A DNA stretch of 64,000 nucleotides from JALZMG01 sp963739975 (GCA_963739975.1 CAVUCK010000019.1:310001-374000); one strand, 5' to 3'; counted from the stretch's first letter, positions 34,328-44,226 are shown. The notes: generated from the letters alone by a model not told the origin. Made by a program: numbers and translations.

Positions 34328-35743
34328 TCAGGTTTGCGGTCGGACGCCCGGCACGGAACCTGACCATGACGGGTGCCGTGACACCTGGCGGGGGGCGACG
34401 AGCATCGGGGCCCCACCTCGGGGGCGGCTCACGACCAGACCGGTGGGCCGTGGGATCGCCGTGGAGGTGGGACGGAGATCGAGTCGCTGCGCCATTCGGG
34501 CGACGATGATCGTGAGCTCCATCTGCGCAAGGGCGAAGCCGATGCAGCTCCGTGCGCCGGCGCCGAACGGAACCCATGCCCGATCGGCCACCGATCGTTG
34601 TTCGTCGGTCATCCGATCGAAGCGGTGCGGATCGAAGGTGAGCGGGTCATGCCACGCCCGCGGGCTGCGCCCGGCGAGGTAGGGCGACGGCATCACGAGC
34701 GTGCCGCGCCGCAGCACGTACGAGCCGAGGGGGATGTCCTCGGCCGCCAGGCGCGGAGCGATGACGCCGGCCGGGTGCAGCCGCAACGTCTCTCGGACCA
34801 CCTTTGCGGCAAACGGAAGTCGGCCGAGCAAGCCTTTCTCGATCGGTTCGGCCTCGACCGGTTCGCCGAAAGCGGCATCGGCCTCTCGTCGGAGCTCGTC
34901 CCACACGGTGGTCGCCGTCGTGGCTCGCCACGCGGCCCACAAGAGCGACGCCGCCGTCGTGTCATAGCCGGCGCCGATCAGCGTGGCGACTTGGTCCCGG
35001 ATCTCCGGGTCCGTCAGCTCGCCCGAGCGCACAAGTGTCGTCAGCAAGTCGCGGTCGTCGAATTCGGGATCGTTGCGCCGGTGGGCGATCTCGCCGTCGA
35101 CGATCGCGTCGATCCTGCGTCGGTCCTGGCGAACGCGAGAGCGACGGGTGAACGGGAACGGGTGCGGCATCTGCCTGACGGCGGGCGACTCGAGATAGGC
35201 CTGGGGGCGTTGGAACAGGTCGCTGAGCTCGTCGACGCGGGCGGACAATCGGCTCCCGAAGAGCGCCTGCACCACCACGGCCATCGTCACCCGCCGAGCG
35301 TGCGGCGCCAGATCGATCGGCCCGTGATTGCGACGAGCGTCGGCGAGCAGCCCGATGATCGCAGCATCGGCCTGGTCGACGATCGTCGGCACCCAGCGGT
35401 CCAGCCGCCGTCGGGCGAGGGCGGGGAGGACGGAGCCTCGCCGTCGCCGGTGGTCGTCGCCGTCGGACACCAGCATCGACCCGTCGCCGACCACGAACCT
35501 GAGCACGTTCAGCGGATGTGACCAGCGGAACCTCGACGCCGGCATCGAGAACACCTCGTGGACGAGCTGAGGCTCGGCGACGACGGCCATGCGCAGCACA
35601 CCCCAGCCCATCCCGACCACCGCGAGACCGCTTGCGGCGATCTCGTCGAGCACCGGTGTCGGGTCGCGCAGGATCCGTCGGATCACCCCGATCTGGCTGC
35701 GACCGGGCGGAGGCGGCGGCGCCGGCGTCGAGGACGAGCTCAT
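34328..35743 (-). CDS. Cytochrome P450
   Basis: A 471-residue P450. The oxygen-binding I helix has GAGYDTTAAS, the K helix ExxR is RETLRLHP, and the heme ligand is FGAGARSCIGFALAQMEL. It needs a ferredoxin or similar donor that is not encoded nearby. It starts at the ATG overlapping the stop of the upstream membrane-protein gene, so the two are translationally coupled. The first 25 residues are Pro/Ser-rich. Confidence 0.93.
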   Translation of the reverse strand: MSSSSTPAPPPPPGRSQIGVIRRILRDPTPVLDEIAASGLAVVGMGWGVLRMAVVAEPQLVHEVFSMPASRFRWSHPLNVLRFVVGDGSMLVSDGDDHRRRRGSVLPALARRRLDRWVPTIVDQADAAIIGLLADARRNHGPIDLAPHARRVTMAVVVQALFGSRLSARVDELSDLFQRPQAYLESPAVRQMPHPFPFTRRSRVRQDRRRIDAIVDGEIAHRRNDPEFDDRDLLTTLVRSGELTDPEIRDQVATLIGAGYDTTAASLLWAAWRATTATTVWDELRREADAAFGEPVEAEPIEKGLLGRLPFAAKVVRETLRLHPAGVIAPRLAAEDIPLGSYVLRRGTLVMPSPYLAGRSPRAWHDPLTFDPHRFDRMTDEQRSVADRAWVPFGAGARSCIGFALAQMELTIIVARMAQRLDLRPTSTAIPRPTGLVVSRPRGGAPMLVAPRQVSRHPSWSGSVPGVRPQT

Positions 35744-36321
35744 CGATCGCTGCGCTCGCCCGATGACCTGACGGTGAGGCACACGGCCGCCGCCGTGAGC
35801 AGGGAGCTGAGCACCACGCTGACGTCGGTCGCCAACGGGTGGTCGCCGTACGAGTCGACATCACCGATCCCTACGGAGTCGCCGACGAAGAACGCCACAA
35901 CGCCCGCCAGTTGGGCCCCGGCGAGCGCGAGCAGCGGGGTGCGAGACCGGTCGGTGCCTGCGGCGAGCACGACGAAGGCCACGGCGAGCGACACCTGCCA
36001 GAGGGGCGCGGCCCACGCCGCGACGACTGTGCTGAGGACCGCCACCACGAGCACCACGACGCCGACGGACCACATCAGCGCTCTCGTCGCCGGCCGGCCC
36101 CACCGGAAGACCGTGAACCCGATCAGCGAGGCCGCCAGCGTCAGCGCCACGTTGAAGACTGCGTACGCAGCCTGCCATTCGTCATCGTCGTCGAGCCCGC
36201 CGTACACGGTGGCTGCGGCGACCAGGAGCCACAGCACGGACGACGCTGCCACGAGCCGGCGGTGGCTCCGGTCTGCAGGCGAGAACGACGAGCTTGTGGA
36301 GATCGCCATGTTCGTGCTCAT
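35740..36321 (-). CDS. Hypothetical membrane protein cotranscribed with the P450
   Basis: A 193-residue protein with about six hydrophobic helices (LVAASSVLWLLVAAATVYGG, AAYAVFNVALTLAASLIGF, SVGVVVLVVAVLSTVVAA, VSLAVAFVVLAAG, LLALAGAQLAGVVAFFVG, VSVVLSSLLTAAAVCL). No family is recognised. A downstream ATG at 36309 is possible. A copy of the ATCCGTGAGAT motif lies 36 bp upstream. Function unknown. Confidence 0.7.
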   Translation of the reverse strand: MSTNMAISTSSSFSPADRSHRRLVAASSVLWLLVAAATVYGGLDDDDEWQAAYAVFNVALTLAASLIGFTVFRWGRPATRALMWSVGVVVLVVAVLSTVVAAWAAPLWQVSLAVAFVVLAAGTDRSRTPLLALAGAQLAGVVAFFVGDSVGIGDVDSYGDHPLATDVSVVLSSLLTAAAVCLTVRSSGERSDR

Positions 36322-36356
36322 GGAGATCCAGGCTGCGCTCGTCGGTGCACGGAGGC

Positions 36357-36370
36357 ATCCGTGAGATGAC
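36357..36370. promoter_or_regulatory. ATCCGTGAGATGAC motif upstream of the membrane-protein/P450 operon
   Basis: It differs by one base from ATCCGTGAGATCAC found at 39744 and 40796. All three lie 36-60 bp upstream of a start codon, with the cyclase-LuxR genes nearby. Confidence 0.5.
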
Positions 36371-36387
36371 GGAGATCCGTCTCCCGT

Positions 36388-39300
36388 TCAGGTCATGGAC
36401 CGCCGGGCCACCTCGGCCGCCAGTTGGGCGCGTGTCGTGAACTCGAGTTTGCGGAACGTGTGGGCAAGGTGGCTCTCGACCGTACGGCGGGAGATGTGGA
36501 GCCGGTCACCGATCTCCGGGTTGGTGAGTCCCTCCGTGATGAGATCGCTCACCGTCAGCTCCATCGGTGTGAGCGACTCCCACCCGAACGTGGGTCGCGG
36601 GCGCGAGCCGCAGCTGTCCGTCCAGCGACCCGTCGCAGCTCGTCGTTGGCCCGCGCCAGGTCGCCGTCCGCGCCGATCGCGGCGAACAACGCGGCGGCCT
36701 CCTCGAGCATGGCGACGGCTCGGCCCCGGTCGCCGTCGGCCGCGAGTTGCAGCGCAAGGTCCTCGCAACACCGGGCAATGAGCGGGCGGAACGGAGTCGG
36801 GCGGAGGTGCTCCAACGCCTCGCCGAGGAGGACCGCATCGCGAGCGGCGAGTCCCCTGGCCTGGATCGCACCGCCGACCGCGCTGGGGGCCGGCGTGCGT
36901 CGTGCTCCCTCCTCGAGGCATTCGACTGCCACGGTGGCGAGATCGTCGCGCTCGTTGGCGATGGCCAGCCGGAGCAGCAACGAGCAGCGGTCGCGATAGC
37001 CGTAGAAGAATCGGAGGTGGGCGGTCTGACCCCACATGAGCTCGGCCGTCGCCAAACCAGCCGCGGTGTCGCCCGACGCCGCCTGCAGTTCCGCATGGGC
37101 GTCGAAGAGCCAGTCGACGCCGAAGAGCGAACCGGTGGCCAGCTCCCCGACGCCGCGGTCGATGTGCCCGGCGGCGTCATCGAGCCGACCGCGTCCGATC
37201 GCCATCCGGGCGAGGAGCGCACGGAAGTAGAGCACGAAGTTCCGGCTGCCGGTCTCGTCGGCGACCGTGAGGCCGGCCTCGATCTCGGCGTCGGCGTCTT
37301 GCCACGCCCCGGTGAAGAAGTGTGCCGCGGCCCCGAGCATGTGGGAGAGCGGCAGTTGCGTCAGGGCGCCCCGCGCAACGTGCCGTCGCCGGGACTCGTC
37401 GGTGGCTCGAAGACCTTCCTCGATCTGATCGAGGTACAGCAACGCGCCGGCGTGGAGGAGGTCGGGGATGATGTACGACGTCGTGCGCACGTAGCCGGAG
37501 TCGTTCAGCACCATGGATCGCTGCAGGTGCTCGAGGGCGACGCCACTGCGTCCGGCGATCGATTCCACGGCGCCGAGCACCTGGAACGCGACGCATTGGC
37601 CCTTCACGTCCCCGATGTCGCTCGCCATCGCCAGTTCCTGCTCGCCGCGCCGGCGCGCTTCGTCGAGGGATGTCGCACCCAGCAGTGCCTCGAGTTGGGC
37701 GCTGAAGCACCGCATGTGGCGTACCTCGGCCTGGGGAGCCCCCGGCATGTCGGCGGCCCGGTTGAGGTGCGCGATCGCCGACTCGATGTCGCCCCGGTTG
37801 CCGTGGACGGCGGCCATGCCCCGCACGACGTCGAATGCCAGCTGCGGGTCGGGCGAGGTGGCGAGGACGGTCGACGCCAACTCCTCGGCGCGCTCGAACC
37901 GTCCGCACCACGCCAACGGCTCGATGAGGTGCGCCTGCACGTCGCTACGGCCCTCCCAGGTGGGGGGCGCGAGCGCGAGCGCAGATTCGAAGAGGTCGAT
38001 CGCTGCGCTCGGCGCGACGGACGCAACCTCGCCGGCCGCACGGACCAGCCAGCCGACGGCCTCGAGATCCCCGGTCGTCGCGCCGCGCGAGTACTGCCAC
38101 GCGACCTGCTGCACCGGTGCCCCAGCGCGAGCCAGCGCCTGGCCGGCGGCGCGGTGCAGGTCGCGGCGCTCGGCCGGCAGCATGTCGTCGTACACAGCCT
38201 CTCGGACGAGGTCGTGGCGGAAGCTGAGCCGCTCACCGTCACCGACGACCAGCCCGGCGAGCGTGGCGTCGCGCAGCCACGTCGCGACCTCGACGACCGT
38301 TTGGCCGGTCAACGCGGACAGCTCCGTCAGCGTGAAGCTCGTCCCCAGCAGGCTTGCCAGTCGCAGCAGGTCACGTGTGCCCTCGGGGAGCCAGGACAGG
38401 CGACGGATGAGGGTTGCTCCGAGGCTGGCTGGGACGGCCGATTCGGAGATCTCGGCCACCCCAGCCTCGATGCGCAGGTGCTTCTCCTCGTCGAACGAGC
38501 GCAGGAGCTCGGACACGAACAGCGGGTTGCCGCCCGTCGCCTGCAACCGGTCGCGGAGCAGCTGACCGGGGGCCGCTCCCATCAGGGACGCGGCGAGCGC
38601 TTGCACGTCGAGCTCGTCGAGCGGACCCAGAAGCAGGTGGCGGCCGCCGATCTTCACCACCGTCTCGATCACACGATCGAGCAGCACGGGCCGAGGCATG
38701 GGCCGGAGGGCGCCGACGACGGCCAGGGTCGACGAGGACGTGCGCTGGACGGCGGCTCTCAGCACGCCGAGCGACAGGTCGTCGGCCCAGTGGAGGTCCT
38801 CGGCGACGAGCACGACCGGCGCCGTCCGCGTCAGCGCCTCGAGTGCGTCGGCGCACCGCTCGATCACGGCGTAGCTCAGATCCTCGACGTCGCCATCGTG
38901 GGCGGGGCGGTGAAGGAGATCGCGCAGCTGCGATCGGTGCGTTGCGGGGAGGCGCTCGTCGGCGGCGAGCGCGTGGGCGACGTCACCGGGACGGCGGGCG
39001 ATCTCGTCGGCGGCCACACGTATGACCGTCATCCCCGCGGCCCGGGACGCGTGCGCCAGCGAGGTCAGCAGGTGGCTCTTGCCGATCCCGGCTTCACCCT
39101 CGATCAGCACGGCGCGGCCCGCATCGGTCGCCAGCGCCGTGAGCATCTCGTCCATCACGGCGAGCTCGAGGCGGCGGCCGATCGTGGTGAGCCCGTCGGC
39201 GGGAGCGGCGCCGTCCACGGCCGCCCACAACTGCCATGGCTCGGTGAAGCCTTTGAGCCGCATCCGCCCTCGGTCCACGAAGCGCACGACGGGTGTCGCC

Positions 39301-39710
39301 CCAGCGAGCAACCTGACGACGTCGGCCACCAGCACGTCGCCGCCGTCGGCGCGACCTGCGATGCGGGCGGCGGCGTTGACCGCGCCCCCGATCGGGTCGT
39401 CGTCGAGATCGATGACCTCGCCGGTGTTGACGCCGATGCGCAGCCTCGGAGCCGACTCCCCGAGGGCACGCTGGCACGCCACGCCGAACGCCACGGCTTG
39501 GCGCGGTGAACCGAACGTCAGCAGGAGACCGTCCCCGAGCGACTTCACCTCGTGCCCGCCATAGGCGGGGAGGCGCTCGCGCACGACGTCGAGCTGGCGC
39601 AGCACCGCGCGGGTGCCGGCGGCATCGCCGAGGCGGTCCACGAGTCCGGTGGAGCCCTCAGCGTCGACGAAGACGATCGTGGTGAGGGTCTCGCCCGTCG
39701 CCTGCGTCAT
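36388..39710 (-). CDS. Cyclase-ATPase-LuxR giant regulator, frameshifted near its end
   Basis: About 1107 residues once joined. Residues 1-175: class III adenylate/guanylate cyclase-like domain (FVDAEGSTG, VKSLGDGLLLTFG, and VNAAARIAGRA with the expected Asn and Arg). Next: an AAA/STAND ATPase (Walker A GEAGIGKS near 240, VLVAEDLHWADDLS) and a long TPR-like helical region. The LuxR helix-turn-helix (ELTVSDLITEGLTNPEIGDRLHISRRTVESHLAHTFRKL) lies in another frame, reached after a break near 36590-36600; the offset corresponds to one missing base. It is a paralog of the intact gene at 40864. Start ATG is 6 nt after TACCAT. Targets could include the adjacent SOD operon. The frameshift may be real or a sequencing error. 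Confidence 0.85.
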
Positions 39711-39716
39711 CGTCGG

Positions 39717-39722
39717 ATGGTA
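39717..39722 (-). promoter_or_regulatory. -10 box of a leaderless promoter for the first cyclase-LuxR gene
   Basis: TACCAT on the minus strand, 6 nt before the ATG at 39710. Confidence 0.5.
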
Positions 39723-39743
39723 CGGCGCTCGCCTCCGGCGGCC

Positions 39744-39757
39744 ATCCGTGAGATCAC
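39744..39757. promoter_or_regulatory. ATCCGTGAGATCAC motif upstream of the first cyclase-LuxR gene
   Basis: It is identical to the copy at 40796 and lies 34 bp upstream of the start codon of the minus-strand regulator, about 20 bp before its -10 box. It would fit an activator or LuxR-type binding site. The flanking GGCC context differs between copies. Confidence 0.5.
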
Positions 39758-39769
39758 CGACCTGTCGGA

Positions 39770-40312
39770 TCAGTCCGCGGTCACGACGCCGCATGCAACG
39801 CGGCCGCCGCTGTTGCCGGTCGGCTGGGTGACGTAGTCGTCGGGGTTGGCGTGGATGATCACGGCGCTGCCGTCGCCGTCGAAGACGCCGGTGTCACCGC
39901 TCGACAACGTGGCGCCGTCGGTGGTGGCGTTGAGCCGTCCTCGTCCCGCCTCGTTGACGACGAGGTTCGGGAGGTCACCGGCGTGGGAGCCGTGAGCGGC
40001 GCCGAGCGGGTTGTGGTGCCCGCCGGCGGTCGCGAAGTCAGGGCCGGTGCACGTGCCCTGGGCGTGGACGTGGATGCCGTGCAGCCCGGGCGACAGGCCG
40101 TCGACCTTGACGTTGACGTGCACGCGGCCGTCGGAGCTCTCGGTGAGCTTGGCCCAGCCGATCTCCGCACCGCCACGATCTCGTAGCGTCACCTCGGCGT
40201 GACGTGCTCCGCCGCCGCTGGTCGCGGCGGCCACCGACGCACCGGCGCCGATGACCCCCACGCCCACGACGGCGGCCAGCAGCCATCCGCGGACTCGTTC
40301 TTCTTGGCCCAT
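39770..40312 (-). CDS. Cu/Zn superoxide dismutase, secreted or membrane-bound
   Basis: A 180-residue protein with an N-terminal hydrophobic export sequence (GWLLAAVVGVGVIGAGASVAAATS). The copper ligands are HGIHVHAQG, GGHHNP, and the late IHANPDDY; zinc His/Asp lie in the GGHHNPLGAAHGSHAGDLPN loop. The C-terminal GGRVACGVV carries a Cys of the disulfide. It removes superoxide outside the cell. RBS GGAGGG precedes the ATG. It is 11 bp downstream of the membrane-protein gene on the same strand, and both are flanked by the two giant regulators. Confidence 0.93.
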   Translation of the reverse strand: MGQEERVRGWLLAAVVGVGVIGAGASVAAATSGGGARHAEVTLRDRGGAEIGWAKLTESSDGRVHVNVKVDGLSPGLHGIHVHAQGTCTGPDFATAGGHHNPLGAAHGSHAGDLPNLVVNEAGRGRLNATTDGATLSSGDTGVFDGDGSAVIIHANPDDYVTQPTGNSGGRVACGVVTAD

Positions 40313-40323
40313 GGTCCCTCCGA

Positions 40324-40761
40324 TCAGTCTTGAGGTGTCGTGTCTCTGGCGCCCGACGCTCCCGCGCCGAGCACCACCGCGAGGCCGACTGGGCCTCCGA
40401 GCAGCGCCAGGTTGAGCAGTTGTTCCCCGCCGGTCAGCGCATCGGCGGGATGTCTGAGGTGGAAGATGAGGTGGGGCACCGCGAAGGCGAGGTAGGCGAG
40501 GAGGGCGACGTACACCGCGCTGCGGTGGGCCCACACCGCGGCGGCCAGGAGCGCCACGCCGGTGGCCAGGAAACCGGCGCCGGCGTCGGCGGCGAGGTGA
40601 GCGTTGTACGGCGGCTCGGCCGCCACGAGGCGAGGACCCAGGCCAGGGAAGTCGTCGAACCAGCTGCGCGTGGCGAACACCGCCCACAGCCCGGTGAACA
40701 GCTGACCAGCGGCCAGGACGACCAGCCCGATCCGCACCCACCGAGGAACTGGCTGGGTCAT
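40324..40761 (-). CDS. Small four-helix membrane protein upstream of the SOD gene
   Basis: A 145-residue protein with four hydrophobic helices (RIGLVVLAAGQLFTGLWAVF, AGAGFLATGVALLAAAVWAH, AVYVALLAYLAFAVPHLIFH, LLNLALLGGPVGLAVVLGAG), no clear motif apart from FPGLGPRLVAAEPPYNAHLAADAGA. Related small proteins are widespread in actinobacteria, and the function is unknown. The ATG is 6 nt after TACGTT. It is co-directional with the SOD gene. Confidence 0.75.
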   Translation of the reverse strand: MTQPVPRWVRIGLVVLAAGQLFTGLWAVFATRSWFDDFPGLGPRLVAAEPPYNAHLAADAGAGFLATGVALLAAAVWAHRSAVYVALLAYLAFAVPHLIFHLRHPADALTGGEQLLNLALLGGPVGLAVVLGAGASGARDTTPQD

Positions 40762-40767
40762 GGGCCC

Positions 40768-40773
40768 AACGTA
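40768..40773 (-). promoter_or_regulatory. -10 box of a leaderless promoter for the small membrane protein/SOD operon
   Basis: TACGTT on the minus strand, 6 nt before the ATG at 40761. Confidence 0.5.
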
Positions 40774-40795
40774 CGGACGGACGGTCGACCCGGAC

Positions 40796-40809
40796 ATCCG
40801 TGAGATCAC
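40796..40809. promoter_or_regulatory. ATCCGTGAGATCAC motif between the SOD operon and the second cyclase-LuxR gene
   Basis: It lies 35 bp upstream of the minus-strand membrane-protein start and 41 bp upstream of the plus-strand -10 box at 40851. It could control either gene. The same sequence occurs at 39744. Confidence 0.5.
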
Positions 40810-40850
40810 TGATTCCAGGCGCTCGGCATCGGTTCGTGAGACCGGGGTCG

Positions 40851-40856
40851 TACGGT
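40851..40856 (+). promoter_or_regulatory. -10 box of a leaderless promoter for the second cyclase-LuxR gene
   Basis: TACGGT, 7 nt before the in-frame GTG at 40864, which was chosen as start. Confidence 0.55.
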
Positions 40857-40863
40857 GCGACGT

Positions 40864-43800
40864 GTGGGCGGCCAGCTGGTCACCGTGGGCTTCCTCGACC
40901 TCGAGGGATCCACCGAGCTGCTGGTGCAGCTCGGCGACGTCGAGGGTGCAGCCGCGGTCGATGCGGTGCTCAACGTGGCCCGAGGCCGGCTCGAGCCATA
41001 CGGTGGGCGTGAGGTCAAGTCGCTGGGTGACGGGTTGATGCTCGTGTTCCCCGCACCTCGACAAGCGGTGGTCTACGCCGTCGCAGTGCAGCGCGCCCTG
41101 CTCGGGCACCGCCCAGCGGCGCGCATCGGGATCAACACCGGCGAGATCTCCGGATCGGCAGATGATCCAGTGGGTGAGGCGGTGAGCGCGGCGGCGCGCA
41201 TCGCGGCGAAGGCGGCGCCGCGAGAGGTGCTCGTGTCGGATGTGGTGCGCCAACTGGTCGGCACGATCCCTGGCGTCCGGTTCGCCGATCGCGGACGAAC
41301 CCGCCTCAAGGGGTTCCCCGACCGCTGGCGTCTCCATGCCGCGTCCGGCAGCGAGGTCGCGGACGAGCCGGTGCCGACCTTCGGCCGCGACCACGAGTTG
41401 CGCTCCATCGAGCGGCTGCTCGACGGGGTCGCGGGCGGGTCGGGTGGCGTGCTCGTGCTGGAGGGAGAAGCCGGAATCGGCAAGACCCACCTCGCCGACG
41501 TCGCCGCCGGCAGCGCCGCGGCGCGGGGCATGCGAGTGGTTCGCGGCGGTGCCGACGAGCTCGCCCAGGACCGGCCCGGCTTGATCGTGCTCGCGCTGGC
41601 CGATGCCCTTGGCGTCTCACTCCAGTCGCTCATGGACGACGCCGACCTCGTCGGTGGCACCCGCGGGTACGCCGTCATCGAGGCCGTTGGCAGCGCCATC
41701 GAGGACCTGTCCACCACCGTGCCGGTGCTCGTGGTGGTCGAAGACCTGCAGTGGGCCGACGAGCTCAGCTTGCAGGGACTGGCGTCGTTGGTCCGCCGGA
41801 TCGGGCCGCTCCCGGTTGCCGTCGTCGTCACCAGGCGTCCGACGCCTCGACCGGCGCTCGCCGAGCGGGTCGTCACGGGTCAGCCGCTGGAGGTCGAGCA
41901 CCTCCACCTCTCGGGCCTCGACGACGCCGCTGTCACGGCGATGGTCGCCACGCTCACCGGCGTCCCTCCGGGGCGCAACCTGTCCCAGCGGGTCGCCGGC
42001 GCATCGGGCAATCCGCTGTACGTCACCGAGTTGATCCGAGCCCTCGACGACAACGGCGAGATCGGTGTTCGCGGTGGCCTGGCCGAGGTCGACGATCCGG
42101 CGCTCCCCGCCTCCCTGCGGGCAACCGTGCTCGGTCGGCTGGCGGCGCTCCCGGAGCGGTCGGTGGAGATGCTGCGGCTGGCCAGCTTGCTCGGACGGGG
42201 GTTCACACTGTCCGACCTGGCGACGATCTCTGGACGCCGTGTGGTCGACGTGGCGACCGACCTGCGATCGATCGTCGACGCCGCCATCCTCACCGGCGAG
42301 TCCGACACGCTGTCGTTCCGCCACGACCTGATCCGGGACTCCGTCTACGACGACATCCTCCCGGCGATCCGGGTCGACCTCCACGCCGCCGCCGGCCGGG
42401 CCCTCGCCGCGGCGGGCGCCCCGACCGTCCAGGTCGCCCGCCAGATGGAGCTCGGCGCGCGGCCCGGGGACCTGGTCGCCGTCGAGTGGCTCGTACGGGC
42501 CGGTGTGGAGTCGTTGTCCTTCGACTACGCCGGCGCGATCACCATGTTCCAACAAGCCCTGTCCGTGGCCGGCGAGCGGTGGCCCGGCCGGGCCGGCGTG
42601 GAGGCCGCGCAGCTCGAGCCGCTGGCGCTGTGCGGCCGGGTCGACGAGGCTCGGGCAATCGCCCACGCCTTGCTCGATCGTGGGGTCAGCGCGCGGGACG
42701 AGTTCGTCGTCCAACGGGCGCTCGGCGTCGTGGCCGCGGCCTCGGGCGACCTCGCCTCGGCAGTCACGGAGACGAAGGCGGCAGCCGTTCTCCCCGGTGC
42801 GCCGGCGAACGAGGCCATCGTGCTGACCTGCCTGGAAGCCAACCTCGCATTGCTCACCGGGCGCGCCGTCGAGGAGGTGCGCGCCGTCGGCGAGCGGACG
42901 CTCGCCTACGCCGCGTCCTGCGCCGACGCCTCCGCCGACGTCGCGTGCGTCGGTCACCACACCCTGGCCCTGACCGACGGGGTCGACGGTCATTACGAGC
43001 GGGCGACCGAACACGCCCGAGCGTCCCGGCGACTGCTGTTCGACAACGGATTGCCCACTCGCGGGTACCTCATCCCTGACCTGTGGGAGGCGACCTTCCT
43101 GATGCTGGCCGACCGCCTGGACGACGCGTTGAGCGCCTATCGGGCCGCCAGCGTCCGAGCGGAGCGGCAGGGACGGATGAGCCTGCTCGTCCAGACCCAC
43201 GCCGCGTCCGGATTCGTCCACCTGCTCGCCGGTCGGTGGGACGACGCCATGTCGGAGCTGGAAGCCGGGCTCGTGGTCACGGAGGAGACCGGCAACCACG
43301 CCCACGACGTGGGCTACCACGCCATGGTGGCCCTCATCTCCAGGAGTCGGGCCGACGAGTCGGCGTCGATCGCTGCGCTGGCCGCTGGCCACCGAGCGCT
43401 GGAGCACGGCCGTCACCTCTTCGGCGTCGACCTCCTGCTGTGGGCCGAAGCAACGGCCACGGAGAGCGACGGCGACCCCGCAGGGGCGCTCGCCCTGCTC
43501 GATCTCGCGTGGGAGCAGAGTGCGGGGCTGCGCGGGTTGGTGAGCTACCGCAACATCGGTCCGCCGCTGGTGCGGCTGGCTCGACTCCACGGCGACCACG
43601 CCCGATGCAAGGCGGTCGCCGATGTCATGCGCACCATCGCCGCGCGCACCACTGCCCCCAGCGCGATCGGCGCGGCCCAGCGGGCCAAGGGCCTGGCCGA
43701 CGACGACCCGGAGTTGCTCGTCGATGCCGTGTCGACGTACCGCGCCTCGCCCCGGCGGATCGAGCTGGCGGCGACGTGCGAAGACGCCGGCGCCGCGCTG

Positions 43801-44166
43801 TTGCGCGCCGGCCGCGACGCCGAAGCCGCTGCGGTCCTGGACGAAGCGGCGGCGATCCACCTGGAGTGCGGCGCCATCGCCGATCTGGCGCGCGTCGAGG
43901 CGCTCCTCCGGTCGCACGGCATCCGCCGCCGGCGTCGGGGGCCATCCGTCGCCACCCACGGCTGGGAGGCGCTCAGCCCGACGGAGCGCTCGGTCGTCGA
44001 CCTCGTCGCCCAGGGCATGACCAACCCGCGGATCGGCGCCCACCTGTACATCTCTCGGCGCACCGTCGAGACCCATGTCTCGCACATCTTTCGCAAGCTC
44101 GGCGTCACCAACCGGGCCCAACTCGCCGCCGCCGCCACCTCGCACGCCGCTGGCGAGACGAGGTGA
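40864..44166 (+). CDS. Cyclase-ATPase-LuxR giant regulator, intact
   Basis: An 1100-residue STAND-type regulator. Residues 1-165: cyclase-like domain with FLDLEGSTE and VKSLGDGLMLVF holding both metal Asp; the transition-state Asn is replaced (EAVSAAARIAAK), so cyclase activity is uncertain. ATPase: EGEAGIGKTHLAD near 205, VVVEDLQWADELS near 295. Then a long helical/TPR-like region. C-terminal LuxR domain: LSPTERSVVDLVAQGMTNPRIGAHLYISRRTVETHVSHIFRKL. It is a paralog of the gene at 36388. The two genes enclose the SOD operon and share the ATCCGTGAGATCAC motif. The inducer is unknown. Confidence 0.93.
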   Translation: MGGQLVTVGFLDLEGSTELLVQLGDVEGAAAVDAVLNVARGRLEPYGGREVKSLGDGLMLVFPAPRQAVVYAVAVQRALLGHRPAARIGINTGEISGSADDPVGEAVSAAARIAAKAAPREVLVSDVVRQLVGTIPGVRFADRGRTRLKGFPDRWRLHAASGSEVADEPVPTFGRDHELRSIERLLDGVAGGSGGVLVLEGEAGIGKTHLADVAAGSAAARGMRVVRGGADELAQDRPGLIVLALADALGVSLQSLMDDADLVGGTRGYAVIEAVGSAIEDLSTTVPVLVVVEDLQWADELSLQGLASLVRRIGPLPVAVVVTRRPTPRPALAERVVTGQPLEVEHLHLSGLDDAAVTAMVATLTGVPPGRNLSQRVAGASGNPLYVTELIRALDDNGEIGVRGGLAEVDDPALPASLRATVLGRLAALPERSVEMLRLASLLGRGFTLSDLATISGRRVVDVATDLRSIVDAAILTGESDTLSFRHDLIRDSVYDDILPAIRVDLHAAAGRALAAAGAPTVQVARQMELGARPGDLVAVEWLVRAGVESLSFDYAGAITMFQQALSVAGERWPGRAGVEAAQLEPLALCGRVDEARAIAHALLDRGVSARDEFVVQRALGVVAAASGDLASAVTETKAAAVLPGAPANEAIVLTCLEANLALLTGRAVEEVRAVGERTLAYAASCADASADVACVGHHTLALTDGVDGHYERATEHARASRRLLFDNGLPTRGYLIPDLWEATFLMLADRLDDALSAYRAASVRAERQGRMSLLVQTHAASGFVHLLAGRWDDAMSELEAGLVVTEETGNHAHDVGYHAMVALISRSRADESASIAALAAGHRALEHGRHLFGVDLLLWAEATATESDGDPAGALALLDLAWEQSAGLRGLVSYRNIGPPLVRLARLHGDHARCKAVADVMRTIAARTTAPSAIGAAQRAKGLADDDPELLVDAVSTYRASPRRIELAATCEDAGAALLRAGRDAEAAAVLDEAAAIHLECGAIADLARVEALLRSHGIRRRRRGPSVATHGWEALSPTERSVVDLVAQGMTNPRIGAHLYISRRTVETHVSHIFRKLGVTNRAQLAAAATSHAAGETR

Positions 44167-44226
44167 GCACCACCCAAGACTGCGATCGGCTCGCCGTCGT
44201 GCGCTCCTCTAGACGATGGCCCGGAC

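Noticed and set aside
36747..39509. 920-codon plus-strand open frame
   Set aside because: Shadow of the first cyclase-LuxR gene. It has no domain pattern.
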